From Xanthomonas melonis (GTDB taxonomy: Bacteria; Pseudomonadota; Gammaproteobacteria; Xanthomonadales; Xanthomonadaceae): a stretch of DNA of 64,000 nt. A program made the translations under genes and the position numbers. The notes beneath the pieces are model-generated. The model was not told where the DNA came from. It saw only the letters and a list, made by a program, of their open reading frames with translations, and made no database searches. Below, piece after piece: positions 1 through 10,955 of the stretch. The stretch lies in assembly GCF_020783655.1 (NCBI RefSeq), contig NZ_JAJGQH010000010.1, positions 159,502-223,501 on the forward strand. The letters are read 5' to 3'. The first letter of the stretch is position 1, and the number at the start of each line of letters is the position of its first letter.

Positions 1-398
1 GCCAGGGCCTGCGATGCAGCAGGCGTGCCCATCGCAGCGAGCAGGTGCGGTGACAGATACCAGCCCAGGAGGGCGATCGCGGCCGAGAGCCCGCCGAAGA
101 AGCTCGCACTGGTGCCCATGACCTTGCGTGCCTGCACGGAGTCGCGTGCGCCCATGGCCTGGCCGATCAGGATGGTGGCCGCCATGCCGATGCCGAACAC
201 AGAGCCGGTCAGAAAGAACATGATGCTGTTGGCGTTGGCAGCTGCAGTGAGCGCCGCTTCGCCGAGGTACCGGCCCACCCAGATCGCGTTGATCGAACCA
301 TTGAGCGATTGAGCGATGTTGCCTGCCAGGATGGGCAGTGCGAACAAGAACAGGTTCCTGCCGATCGGACCCTCGGTCAGGATGGCGGATTTGGGCAT
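1..398 (-). CDS. MATE family efflux transporter, N-terminal part (cut by window edge)
   Basis: Multidrug/toxin exporter of the MATE family, an inner-membrane antiporter. The reading frame starts at the ATG whose complement is at 396-398 (MPKSAILTEGPIGR...) and runs off the left edge still open, so only about 132 residues are seen. The visible part has the usual MATE start: a short cytoplasmic lead with TEGPI, then hydrophobic helix 1 with LPILAGN, a glycine-rich turn (VGRYLGEAAL) and helix 2 (FGIGMAATILIGQAMGARD). The GQAxGARD stretch between helices is typical of the family. Substrate cannot be told from this. The gene points away from the repeat array to its right. Confidence 0.85.
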   Translation of the reverse strand, partial: MPKSAILTEGPIGRNLFLFALPILAGNIAQSLNGSINAIWVGRYLGEAALTAAANANSIMFFLTGSVFGIGMAATILIGQAMGARDSVQARKVMGTSASFFGGLSAAIALLGWYLSPHLLAAMGTPAASQAL

Positions 399-487
399 CG
401 CTCGGTGTCGTCGCGCAGGAGCTGCGCACATTAGCACTGCCGGCTGAGATCCGACGCAGTGCCATCCGGTTTGCGCTGCGGGAAGGC

Positions 488-858
488 GCACCCTCATCCG
501 GCGCTGCGCGCCACCTTCTCCCGCGGGCGGGAGAAGGGCGGTATAAGCAAGGGCTTGCTCGGTTGACGTTGCGTGCGGGCAGACAAGCCCCTCATCCGGC
601 GCTGCGCGCCACCTTCTCCTGCAGGCGGGAGAAGGGCGGTGCAGGCGAGGGCTTGCTCGGTTGACGTTGCGTGCGGGTAGACAAGCCCCTCATCCGGCGC
701 TGCGCGCCACCTTCTCCCGTGGGCGGGAGAAGGGCGGTGCAGGCGAGGGCTTGCTCGGTTGACGTTGCGTGCGGGTAGACAAGCCCCTCGTCCGGCGCTG
801 CGCGCCACCTTCTCCCGCGGGCGGGAGAAGGGTAGTGCTGGCAGGCGATTGCTCGGGT
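488..858. repeat. Tandem array of a 98-bp unit, four copies (last one partial)
   Basis: Four head-to-tail copies with an exact period of 98 bp: 'ccctcatccgg' or its variant recurs at about 491, 589, 687 and 785. Each unit contains the palindrome ccttctccc-gcgggc-gggagaagg followed by a unique-looking spacer (agggcttgctcggttgacgt). Copies differ by a few bases only, and the fourth diverges after about 60 bp. A shorter relative of the palindrome (cttcccccgcttgcggggga) follows at about 899-920. Open frames across the array are by-products of the repeat and not genes. Confidence 0.9.
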
Positions 859-1058
859 GGCGTGTGGCTGTTCACCGGCATTCTACGTGCGCGCCGCTTC
901 CTTCCCCCGCTTGCGGGGGAAGGTGCCCGCAGGGCGGATGGGGGCTGCGCTGGCCATCGGCCTGGCAATCGACGCCGACTACAACGCTTACTGCCCAGCT
1001 TGAGTTCCCGGTGGCTGCCCAAACATCGGTTACCTGATAGATCGAGGCGGCAAGTCGC

Positions 1059-1466
1059 ATGAACCCGGAGCTGGAACAGGGCAAGACGGTCAGGCTGGAT
1101 GTGTGGCTCTGGGCCGCGCGCTTCTTCAAGACCCGTAGCCTGGCCAAGAACGCGGTGGACACCGGCAAGGTGAACGTGGGCGGCCAGCGCCCCAAGCCCT
1201 CGCGCAGCGTGCGCTGCGGCGAGCACCTGCGCATCGATCGTGGCGGCGAAATCTTCGAGATCACGGTGGCCGCACTCAGCGAAGTGCGCGGCCCGGCGCC
1301 GGTAGCGCAGGCGCTGTATGTGGAAGGCGAGCCCTCGCGCGAGGCGCGCGCGCAATGGCGACTGCAGCGTGCCGCCGAACGCACCGGTTACCGGGCGCCG
1401 GAAGGCAAGCCCGACAAGCGCGCACGGCGTTTGATCAACGCGCTCGGTGACATCGACGCGCTGTAG
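1059..1466 (+). CDS. hslR: Heat-shock RNA-binding protein Hsp15 (S4 domain)
   Basis: Small basic S4-domain protein of 135 aa. In the Hsp15 family it binds 50S subunits that still carry nascent peptidyl-tRNA after premature release and helps recycle them. The S4 fold is visible from about residue 12 to 60: RLDVWLWAARFFKTRSLAKN, then VNVGG and the KPSRSVRCGEHL strand, with the basic tail RAQWRLQRAAERTGYRAPEGKPDKRARRL typical of Hsp15. Length matches the family (about 130). It is the only gene between the repeat array and katG, with which it converges across a hairpin. Confidence 0.9.
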   Translation: MNPELEQGKTVRLDVWLWAARFFKTRSLAKNAVDTGKVNVGGQRPKPSRSVRCGEHLRIDRGGEIFEITVAALSEVRGPAPVAQALYVEGEPSREARAQWRLQRAAERTGYRAPEGKPDKRARRLINALGDIDAL

Positions 1467-1492
1467 CGGCGAGTGGTATTGCGACACACGCA

Positions 1493-1516
1493 AACGCCCC
1501 GGTTGTCCGGGGCGTT
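1493..1516. terminator. Perfect 10-bp hairpin between convergent hslR and katG
   Basis: aacgccccgg / ccggggcgtt with the loop ttgt, lying 27 bp after the hslR stop and about 45 bp past the katG stop. No long T run follows on either side, so it may act as a bidirectional intrinsic terminator of moderate strength or as an mRNA 3' end stabiliser. Confidence 0.6.
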
Positions 1517-1560
1517 CGTCGCGCGTGGTTGCTCGAAGCCAACTCAATGGCGACGGCGGG

Positions 1561-3903
<2,343 letters not shown>

Positions 3904-4085
3904 TCATCGGTACACGAAAAGCGAAAACGGTGGCCACGAATGGGGCCGAATGCACCTAGCCGATGCTAGCCGGTGGCGCCGACCACCGGGACAGCGCAGC
4001 GAACAACCTGCGCTGGGAACGGTGTAGCGAACGGGCACATGTGCAGGCATAGGCTCACCATAAAGAGCGCTGATCGTTTATTGAA

Positions 4086-4100
4086 TTCGAATTATTCGAA
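4086..4100. promoter_or_regulatory. Possible operator upstream of katG (paired TTCGAA sites)
   Basis: Two palindromic hexamers TTCGAA, at 4086-4091 and 4095-4100, sit 9 bp apart in a locally AT-rich patch inside the 356-bp gap between katG (starting at 3807) and the DUF937 gene (ending at 4164). The placement is compatible with control of katG from a distance of about 280 bp, but the motif does not match the OxyR consensus well. The rest of the gap shows nothing I can name. Confidence 0.2.
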
Positions 4101-4163
4101 CGTATCGATAGCGCGCCGCTATGGATAGCATGCCGGTGCCGGGCGGCATGGCGACGGACGCGT

Positions 4164-4775
4164 TCAGCGGTTGCCGAACAGGCTGCCGCCCAGCTTCATG
4201 ACATCGCCCAGGCCCAATTGCCCGTCGCCGTCCCGATCCAGCACGCTGGTCAGCAGGCTGTCGGCGCCGCCAGTGTCGACATGCTGCTGCTCCTGCGCCA
4301 AGGCTGGCCCCAACTGGTTGCCGGACGCCGCATCGCCGCCGACGAAACGCTTGGCCAGATACGCCATCACGATGGGAGCCAGCAGTTGCAGCAGTTGGCT
4401 GGCCTTGTCGGCTTCGAGCCCGGTGGCCTGGCCGAGTCCGGCGGCCGCCTGCGGTGCCTTCGCGCCGAACAGGTGGCCGACGATGCCGGCGCCATCGGCC
4501 TGCGCACCGTTGGCGGTGCCGCCCAGCAGCGAGTCGACCAGGCTGCCGATGTCGGGGCTGCCGGCATGGTCGCGCTGCAGTGCACCCAACAACGCGTCGC
4601 TGCCGCCGGCCTGCTGGCTGTTGCGACCCAGAGCGCCCATCAGTAGCGGTAGCGCGGTCTGTACCGCCGATTGCGCCTGGTCGGGCGCGATCCCGAGGCG
4701 GCCAGCGAGTTGTTGCAGATACGGGCCCTGCAGCTGCGCGAGGAGTTGCGAGGTGAGCGAATCGGAAGTGGTCAT
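4164..4775 (-). CDS. DUF937 domain protein (YidB-like)
   Basis: 203-aa cytoplasmic protein of the DUF937 family, whose function is unknown. The family features are visible: an N-terminal helix LTSQLLAQLQGPYLQQLAGRLG, the motif AVQTALPLLMGALGRNS (residues about 37-53), repeated Gly/Ala/Leu-rich helices (DALLGALQRDH, SLVDSLLGG, GIVGHLFGAKAPQAAAGLGQATG) and a conserved LLQLLAPIVMAYLAKR. The C-terminus has DRDGDGQLGLGDV, which looks like a calcium-binding DxDxDG loop and is common in this family. No signal peptide. It stands alone between katG and the SnoaL-like gene. Confidence 0.8.
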   Translation of the reverse strand: MTTSDSLTSQLLAQLQGPYLQQLAGRLGIAPDQAQSAVQTALPLLMGALGRNSQQAGGSDALLGALQRDHAGSPDIGSLVDSLLGGTANGAQADGAGIVGHLFGAKAPQAAAGLGQATGLEADKASQLLQLLAPIVMAYLAKRFVGGDAASGNQLGPALAQEQQHVDTGGADSLLTSVLDRDGDGQLGLGDVMKLGGSLFGNR

Positions 4776-5068
4776 CGGTACCGGTTCCTGTTGAGCGAGC
4801 GTTGCGGCAGGGTGCGCCTGCCCAGCGTCCAGAGCAATCGGCGGGGCTGCCGGTTGCCGTTCGCAAGCGGCGCTGGGCTGGGCCGGCGCAGCACGATGCG
4901 TGCGCTGGACCAGCTTATCCAGGCATCACGCCGTGGGCGTGCCGCTGGGCAGGGACGTGGGGCGGCATCGCCGGTGCCTGTGGGCGGCGGGAGGGCTACG
5001 TTGCGCTGACTTTAGTGTTATAAAGTAACATTTACATTCCGTCTGTCTGTCCCGTTCCAGGAGCCGCC

Positions 5069-5518
5069 ATGACTGCCGATGCCACCCTTGCCGATCACCG
5101 CCCCGTTGCCGCCGCACGTACCGCCGCCTACTGCCTGGCCGAAGCCGACAAGATGTTGCTGCGCTGGACCGAGACGGTGGGGCGTCGAGATATCGACGCC
5201 GTGCTGGCCCTGTACGCGCCGGATGCCATCCTGGTGCCGACGCTGTCTGACGACATCCGTGGGCGCGATGCGGATCGCCGCGCGTACTTCGCCTCGTTCC
5301 TGGCCGCCGACGGGCTGAGTTGCGGCGTCACCGTGCAAAAGAAGCGGGTGAGTGCGAAGTTGGGCACGGTGGTGATCGGCGGTCTCTACACCTTCGTGTT
5401 CGAGCGCGGCGGTGTCAGCGAACCGGTGCATGCGCGCTTCCTGTTTACGTTCGAGGAAATCGAGGGCCGCTGGTTGATCACCGGCCACCATTCGTCGCGG
5501 TGTTCGGAAGAAGGCTGA
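5069..5518 (+). CDS. SnoaL/DUF4440-like small protein (SgcJ/EcaC type)
   Basis: 149-aa protein of the NTF2-like/SnoaL superfamily. The single cone-shaped domain is recognisable from the first helix (KMLLRWTETVGRRDIDAVLALYAPDAILVPTLSDDIRGRD), the strands VTVQKKRVSAKLGTVVIGGLYTFVFERGG and the last strands HARFLFTFEEIEGRWLITGHHSS. These folds bind small hydrophobic ligands or act as enzymes, and the sequence alone does not say which. ATG at 5069 is preceded by caggagccgcc, a good ribosome site. It faces mutS tail to tail. Confidence 0.75.
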   Translation: MTADATLADHRPVAAARTAAYCLAEADKMLLRWTETVGRRDIDAVLALYAPDAILVPTLSDDIRGRDADRRAYFASFLAADGLSCGVTVQKKRVSAKLGTVVIGGLYTFVFERGGVSEPVHARFLFTFEEIEGRWLITGHHSSRCSEEG

Positions 5519-5649
5519 CACGTGCCGCGCACGTCGGGATGAGGGCGAGCGGGCCGATGGCGCGTTGTGCCGAAACGCGCGCGTCGCCCAGGTTGGCTGC
5601 CCGGGCAGGGCGCGCCACGCAGCATCGGCGTGGCAGCCATGGCCTGCCG

Positions 5650-8271
5650 TCAGAGCAAGGCTTTCAACCGATAGAGCGCTTCCAGGGCCTGCTTGGGCGT
5701 CAATTCGTCCGGATCCAGCGCCTGCAGCGCTTCCTGCGCGGCGGAAGAGGGTGCGGTGAATAACCCGAACTGTTGCGGCGCGTCCAGCGCCGCGGGCGCC
5801 ATCTGCGCAGCATGACTTTCGCTTCCGCGTTGCTCCAGCTCGGCCAGTCGCCGCCGCGCCTGGGCGACCGCCGCCTTCGGCAGACCGGCCAACGCGGCGA
5901 CCTGCAGGCCGAAGCTGCGATTGGCCGGGCCGTCCTTGACTGCATGCATGAACACCAGGCGCTCGCCGTGTTCCACCGCGTCCAGATGCACATTGGCGAT
6001 GCCGCTGGTGCCGCCGGCATGCGATTCGTCGGCCAGTGCGGTGAGCTCGAAGTAATGCGTGGCGAACAGCGTGTAGCAGCGATTGCTGTGCGCCAGATGG
6101 CGCGCTACCGCGTCGGCCAGGGCCAGGCCGTCGTAGGTGGAGGTGCCGCGACCGATCTCGTCCATCAGTACCAGCGACTGCGGTGTGGCGTGATGCAGGA
6201 TGTAGCTGGTTTCGGCCATTTCCACCATGAAGGTGGATTGCCCGCGCGCCAGATCGTCGCCGGCGCCGATGCGGGTGAGGATGCGGTCGATCGGCCCGAT
6301 CACCGCGCGGCTGGCCGGTACGAAGCTGCCGATATGCGCCAGCAGCACGATCAGGGCGTTCTGTCGCATGTAGGTCGATTTACCGCCCATGTTCGGGCCG
6401 GTGATCACCAGCATGCGGCGGTCGCTGTGCAGGTCAAGGTCGTTGGGTTCGAAGGGTTGCTCGCGCACCGCTTCCACCACCGGGTGGCGGCCGCGTTCGA
6501 TGCGCAGGCAGGGCGCGTCGTCCAGCTCCGGTTGCGACCAGTCCAGCGCCTGCGCGCGCTCGGCGAAGGCGGCCAGCACGTCCAGTTCGCTCAGCGCAGC
6601 GGCGCAGCGTTTGAGGCCTTCCAGTTCGTGGCCCAGCGCGTCGAGCAGGCCTTCGTACAGCAGCTTTTCGCGCGACAGCGAACGCTCGCGCGCCGACAGC
6701 ACCTTGTCTTCGAAACCCTTGAGCTCCTCGGTGATGTAGCGCTCGGCATTGGTCAGGGTCTGGCGGCGGCTATAGTGCAGCGGTGCCTTGTCGGACTGGC
6801 CCTTGCTGATCTCGATGTAGTAACCGTGTACGCGGTTGTAGCCGACCTTGAGCGTGGCGATGCCGCTGGCCTCGCGCTCGCGCTGCTCCAGGTCGATCAG
6901 GAACTGATCGGCATTGGTGGACAGGCGGCGCAGCTCGTCCAGCTCTGCGTCGTAACCGGACGCGATGACACCGCCATCGCTGAGCTTGAGCGGTGGCTGG
7001 TCGGCCACCGCGCTGACCAGCAGGTGCGCAGTGGCATCGTGCTCGCCGAGTTCGGCGAACAAGGTCTGCAGGCGCGGCGAATCCAGCGGTGCCAGAATGG
7101 CGCGTACCTTCGGCAACAACGCCAGGCCATCGCGCAGCGTGGAGAAGTCGCGCGGGCGCGCCGAACGCAGCGCCACGCGCGTCAGGATGCGTTCCAGGTC
7201 GCCGAGCGCGCGGAAGGACTCGCGCACGTCGGCATCGGCAGCGGAGCCGATCAGGCTGGCCACGGCCTGGTGCCGCTGTCCCAGCACCGCACGCAGGCGG
7301 AGCGGCCGATGCAGCCAGCGCCGCAGCAGACGCCCACCCATCGGGGTGACCGTGCTGTCCAGCACTCCGAGCAAGGTGTTGCGGGTATCGCCGTCAACGC
7401 GCGTGTCCAGTTCCAGATGCCGGCGCGTGGCGGCGTTCATCGAGATCGCCTCGCTGGCCACTTCCATCGCGATCGAGGTCAGATGCGGCAGGCGTTGTTT
7501 CTGGGTTTCTTCCACGTAGCCGAGCAGCGCGCCGGCAGCGGCAGTGGCGCAGGGTTTGTCGTCGATACCGAAGCCGCTCAGATCGTGCAGCTTGAAGAAC
7601 GCCAGCAGCTGACGCCGCCCGCTGTCGGCGTCGAACAACCATGGTGGCCGCCGCCGCACGCCGGTACGCCCGCGCAGGAAGTCGGGCCAACTGTCTTCGT
7701 CCGGCACCAGCAGCTCGGCCGGTTCCAGACGCGCGATCTCCGCCTCCAGCGCATCGGCGCTGTCCACTTCGTTGACCAGGAAGCGACCGCCGGCCAGGTC
7801 CGCCCAGGCCAGGCCGTAACCCTGCTTGCTGCGCGCAATCGCCATCAACAAGGTGTCGCGGCGCTCGTCCAGCAGTGCCTCGTCGGTGACCGTGCCGGGC
7901 GTGACGATGCGCACCACCTTGCGCTCGACCAGCCCCTTGGCCAGCGCCGGATCGCCGATCTGCTCGCAGATGGCCACCGACTCGCCCAGCGCCACCAGAC
8001 GCGCAAGATAGCCTTCGTAGGCATGCACCGGCACCCCCGCCATCGGGATCGGCGCACCGCCAGAGCTGCCGCGCTGGGTCAGAGTGATGTCCAATAGCCG
8101 CGCCGCCTTGCGCGCATCGTCGTAGAACAGCTCGTAGAAATCGCCCATGCGGAAGAACAGCAGCAGATCGGGGTAGTCCGACTTGGCGGCGAAGAACTGC
8201 TTCATCAGCGGGGTGTGCTCGGTAGCACCCGTGCTGGGCTTGGAGGTGTCTTTGATGTTGGAGCTTTGCAA
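5650..8271 (-). CDS. mutS: DNA mismatch repair protein MutS
   Basis: Recognises base mismatches and small loops and starts methyl-directed repair with MutL. The 873-aa product has the mismatch-reading Phe-x-Glu motif in [15 protein letters not shown] near the N-terminus, connector/lever domains, the Walker [14 protein letters not shown], Walker [17 protein letters not shown] and the signature helix [14 protein letters not shown]. Length is normal (E. coli MutS is 853). The N-terminal lead before MKQFFAAK is slightly longer than in many homologues, and an internal start at MKQFF (residue 23) is possible. Single gene, pointing away from the accessory cluster on its right. Confidence 0.98.
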   Translation of the reverse strand: MQSSNIKDTSKPSTGATEHTPLMKQFFAAKSDYPDLLLFFRMGDFYELFYDDARKAARLLDITLTQRGSSGGAPIPMAGVPVHAYEGYLARLVALGESVAICEQIGDPALAKGLVERKVVRIVTPGTVTDEALLDERRDTLLMAIARSKQGYGLAWADLAGGRFLVNEVDSADALEAEIARLEPAELLVPDEDSWPDFLRGRTGVRRRPPWLFDADSGRRQLLAFFKLHDLSGFGIDDKPCATAAAGALLGYVEETQKQRLPHLTSIAMEVASEAISMNAATRRHLELDTRVDGDTRNTLLGVLDSTVTPMGGRLLRRWLHRPLRLRAVLGQRHQAVASLIGSAADADVRESFRALGDLERILTRVALRSARPRDFSTLRDGLALLPKVRAILAPLDSPRLQTLFAELGEHDATAHLLVSAVADQPPLKLSDGGVIASGYDAELDELRRLSTNADQFLIDLEQREREASGIATLKVGYNRVHGYYIEISKGQSDKAPLHYSRRQTLTNAERYITEELKGFEDKVLSARERSLSREKLLYEGLLDALGHELEGLKRCAAALSELDVLAAFAERAQALDWSQPELDDAPCLRIERGRHPVVEAVREQPFEPNDLDLHSDRRMLVITGPNMGGKSTYMRQNALIVLLAHIGSFVPASRAVIGPIDRILTRIGAGDDLARGQSTFMVEMAETSYILHHATPQSLVLMDEIGRGTSTYDGLALADAVARHLAHSNRCYTLFATHYFELTALADESHAGGTSGIANVHLDAVEHGERLVFMHAVKDGPANRSFGLQVAALAGLPKAAVAQARRRLAELEQRGSESHAAQMAPAALDAPQQFGLFTAPSSAAQEALQALDPDELTPKQALEALYRLKALL

Positions 8272-9259
8272 GAAGGTCTTCCGGAATCGGGGGCGAGTTG
8301 GCGCAAAACATAGGGGTAACCACTGCGCGGGCGATGCTGCAATCGCGGCTCACCTCTCAGTGCCGCGGCGGCCGTGGGGCATCAGCCTGCGCGCCATTAG
8401 TTTAGCCGAGTAGCGCCCATTCCCTGGGCTCTCGTCGGCAAGTCGGTGTCCGCCGATCCAGGGGCTACGGTGGCTGCGGCCGGTTCACACGCCTGGCACG
8501 CAGACCTACTCCCGCACCGACGTCAGGGGCTCGACCCGCTGGATACCTACCAGATCTCCAAACAGCATCGGACGTGCAGTCGTCGGGGGCTGCGACGCGA
8601 CGCTACGGTTGTTGCAGACCAGCTGTCAGGGATCCACCGCTGCGGTGGCAGCGGTGCGCCCAGGCTGGCCAGCAACGCTGATCGTCAGCTGCACCTCTCC
8701 GGTGGACAGCTGCGCGCGATGCCTGTGGAGTGAACGACTCATGCGGGTTGCCCCGGGATGTGGACGTTGGGCGACTAGCGAGTTTGAACGTGTTCTCGTT
8801 GACCGCAAACGGGCCTGCCAGCGACCAGTCATCGTCGAGCAGCGATTTGGTGACGCGCACCGCTTGCGAAAGGCGCGGATAGAGATTTTTCGAATCTTCT
8901 CTGTGATTGCTATCACTCGCAGATCGTGAACACACATGCGTCGTGCCGAAATCCGCAAAACCGGTTGCCTCGAACGCGATTGAAATTCAGGCCGCAATGC
9001 CTGTGCTTCGATAGCGAGAAACGTCTGGCATTTCCCGTCATGTCACCGGACGCTAGTGCGGAAATTGCGCATACCGAAGTGATCGATGGGCATAACTTGC
9101 AATCTGGGTATTTGGTTGGAGCCAAGTTGACTTGTCGATCATGTCCGGGCGAGTTGCTGCCCGAACGGCTTGATCCTGCGCTTTATCTGTTCGGTTGCAC
9201 CGTCATGCGCGAATGCCTGCATGCAGGCGTTCTACACCCATTCGAAAGGCGATGAGTCG
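8272..9259. other. 988-bp stretch with no convincing gene; possible gene relics
   Basis: No frame here has a good start, ribosome site and family resemblance. On the minus strand two adjoining frames look protein-like but broken: residues such as LYPRLSQAVRVTKSLLDD and SLAGPFAVNENTFKLASR (about 8750-8890), then QLSTGEVQLTISVAGQPGR in another frame (about 8626-8710) with a stop soon after. This pattern suggests a decayed gene of unknown identity. The right-hand part must hold the promoter of the enzyme operon that starts at 9260, though I cannot identify a clear -35/-10 pair. Confidence 0.4.
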
Positions 9260-9784
9260 ATGTTGAAGAAGCTGCATCACGTGGGATATCGCTGCAGGGA
9301 CGCAAGCGAAACCGTTGCGTTCTACACGCAAGTCATTGGTTTGAAGTTCGCCGCCGCCATGATCGATCATGTGCCGTCGAGCGGGGTACGGCCGATCAAC
9401 AACAATATTTTCTTCGAGATGGAAGATGGCAGTTACATCTGCTTCTTCGACATCCTGGGAAGCGACGATGCAATGGTGCCGGTTGCAGATGACTGGGCGC
9501 AGCATCTGGCGCTGGAGGTAAGCGATGAGGCGCGTGCCGAGCTGATCGCATCCCGATTGCGTGCACACGGCACGCAGGTCGAGGGACCCGTCATCCATGA
9601 CGTGGCCGGTGACGCGACCCACGCCGAACTCGCACGCTCCTGGTACTTCCAGGATCCCAATGGACACCGGCTGGAACTGCTGGTCAAGCCGGCGATTGCC
9701 CAGACCGCCATCTGGAACGATTTGCAGAAGAACGCCTATGCCAATCTCGCGAGATGGGAGCTGTTGAAGAGGAGCGCCGCATGA
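9260..9784 (+). CDS. VOC (glyoxalase/extradiol dioxygenase superfamily) metalloenzyme
   Basis: First gene of the six-gene enzyme operon, 174 aa. Two betaalphabetabetabeta modules of the vicinal-oxygen-chelate fold are visible: LHHVGYRCRDASETVAFYTQVIGLK starts the first, QHLALEVSDEARAELIASRL the second. Candidate metal ligands are His7, a Glu in NIFFEMEDG (53 or 55), His82 and Glu139 (DPNGHRLELL), the classic H/E/H/E arrangement, so a catalytic metal is likely. The fold covers lyases, isomerases and ring-cleaving dioxygenases, and I cannot say which applies. The start is the ATG at 9260, because upstream in-frame sequence lacks homology. The stop overlaps an ATG (ATGA at 9781). Confidence 0.8.
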   Translation: MLKKLHHVGYRCRDASETVAFYTQVIGLKFAAAMIDHVPSSGVRPINNNIFFEMEDGSYICFFDILGSDDAMVPVADDWAQHLALEVSDEARAELIASRLRAHGTQVEGPVIHDVAGDATHAELARSWYFQDPNGHRLELLVKPAIAQTAIWNDLQKNAYANLARWELLKRSAA

Positions 9785-9843
9785 GCGCCCTGCAGGCCAT
9801 CGGACGCCAGCTTGCGTTCCTGAGCGCATCGCGATGCCGGTAA
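9781..9843 (+). other. 20-codon ORF bridging the VOC and dioxygenase genes
   Basis: An ATG overlapping the VOC stop (ATGA, 9781-9784) opens a 20-codon frame that ends with TAA at 9841-9843, just inside the dioxygenase gene that starts at 9834 in another frame. The geometry (overlap at both ends) would carry ribosomes from one gene to the next. It could be a translational-coupling leader or chance. No protein family is recognisable. Confidence 0.3.
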
Positions 9844-10955
9844 CCGGAACGGAGCGTGGCGCGGTGAACTACTGGGACTACATCAAGGTCGAGCAGTTGC
9901 TGGCACTGCAGGGTGGGCTTGGCGACGACGAGACGGCCGTCGGCAACGACGAGGCGCTGTTCATCGCCGTGCATCAGATCTATGAATTGTGGTTCAAGCT
10001 GATCTTGCGGGAGCTCGGTTCGGCGCGCGACTTGCTGCAGGACCTGCAGCCGGACGATCCACGTATCGTCGCCGCCGTTCGCTCGCTGCGCCGCGCGACG
10101 GCGGTGTTCGAGCAGGCCAATCAGCACTTCAAGCTGATGGAGACTATGACGGCACGCGATTTTCTGGAGTTCCGTGGACGTCTGGCTCCTGCCAGCGGCT
10201 TCCAGTCCGCACAGCTTCGGGAAATCGAGGTGTTGCTGGGGCTGGAGGAGACCGACCGTATCGCGACCGGGCAGGGCTGCTCGTTCAAGGATGCCCTCAG
10301 ACTGCCCAATGGCGAGCCTTCGACGTCGGCGCGCCGGGTCGAGGCGCGGATCGCAGGCGGTCCCAGCCTCAAGCAAAGCCTGTATGCATGGCTGGAACGG
10401 CTGCCCATCGCAGGCTCGACCGATCCGGCGGACGCCGAGCGGTTCGCGCAGGACTACCTCGATGCCCTGCATGCCGAGGGCCGCTGGCGGCTGAAGGTCG
10501 CGCAGGATAACGGTGTGGCGCCGCAGGCCATCGATCAGCAACGTGCGAAATTGACACTTGAGAACGCAAGCGCAGCGGCCTTCCTGCAGGGAGAGGAGGA
10601 TCCGCAGGCGCCTGCGCACGTGCGGGCGCAGCGTCGTGCCGTGCGCACTGCCATGATCTTCGTGGAAAGCTATCGTGAGCTGCCGCAGATGGCTTGGCCA
10701 CGTGAATTGCTTGAAGGCGTGATCGAGCTGGAACAGGCCATGCTGATCTGGCGCCAACGGCATGCGCGGATGGTGGAGCGCTTCATCGGTCACCGTGCAG
10801 GCACTGGCGGATCGCCCGGGGTGACGTATCTGGACCAGACCGCGCTGACCTACCGTGTGTTCTCCGATCTGTGGACAGTGCGTTCGCTGCTGTTGCGCAA
10901 GGATTGCCTGCCGTCGCTGGATGCTCTCCGGCATGGCGAGGACATCACCAAATGA
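9834..10955 (+). CDS. Divergent tryptophan 2,3-dioxygenase superfamily heme enzyme
   Basis: 373-aa member of the heme-dependent TDO superfamily, which inserts oxygen into the indole ring of tryptophan-like substrates. Seen: NYWDYIKVEQLLALQ, FIAVHQIYELWFKL (distal His47), FLEFRGRLAPASGFQSAQ (Arg114), WRQRHARMVERFIG (proximal heme ligand His310) and GTGGSPG (Thr324). From knowledge of the Xanthomonas campestris TDO structure, the counterparts of Arg114 and Thr324 hold the substrate carboxylate and amino group, so an alpha-amino acid substrate is likely. Odd points: it is about 75 residues longer than that 298-aa enzyme, with extra sequence between residues 135 and 270; the tyrosine of its EYxxFR motif is Phe110; GTGGSS has become GTGGSP. 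The stop overlaps the next start (ATGA). Confidence 0.88.
   Translation: MPVTGTERGAVNYWDYIKVEQLLALQGGLGDDETAVGNDEALFIAVHQIYELWFKLILRELGSARDLLQDLQPDDPRIVAAVRSLRRATAVFEQANQHFKLMETMTARDFLEFRGRLAPASGFQSAQLREIEVLLGLEETDRIATGQGCSFKDALRLPNGEPSTSARRVEARIAGGPSLKQSLYAWLERLPIAGSTDPADAERFAQDYLDALHAEGRWRLKVAQDNGVAPQAIDQQRAKLTLENASAAAFLQGEEDPQAPAHVRAQRRAVRTAMIFVESYRELPQMAWPRELLEGVIELEQAMLIWRQRHARMVERFIGHRAGTGGSPGVTYLDQTALTYRVFSDLWTVRSLLLRKDCLPSLDALRHGEDITK

Noticed and set aside
488..858. Possible CRISPR array
   Set aside because: The units abut with no distinct spacers; the whole 98 bp is repeated, so it is a tandem repeat.
690..1547. 285-codon minus-strand frame over hslR and the repeats
   Set aside because: It runs antisense through the S4-domain gene and through repeat units; no domain.
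8926..9255. 109-codon frame before the enzyme operon
   Set aside because: No ribosome-binding site, no recognisable fold, and it overlaps the probable promoter region of the operon.
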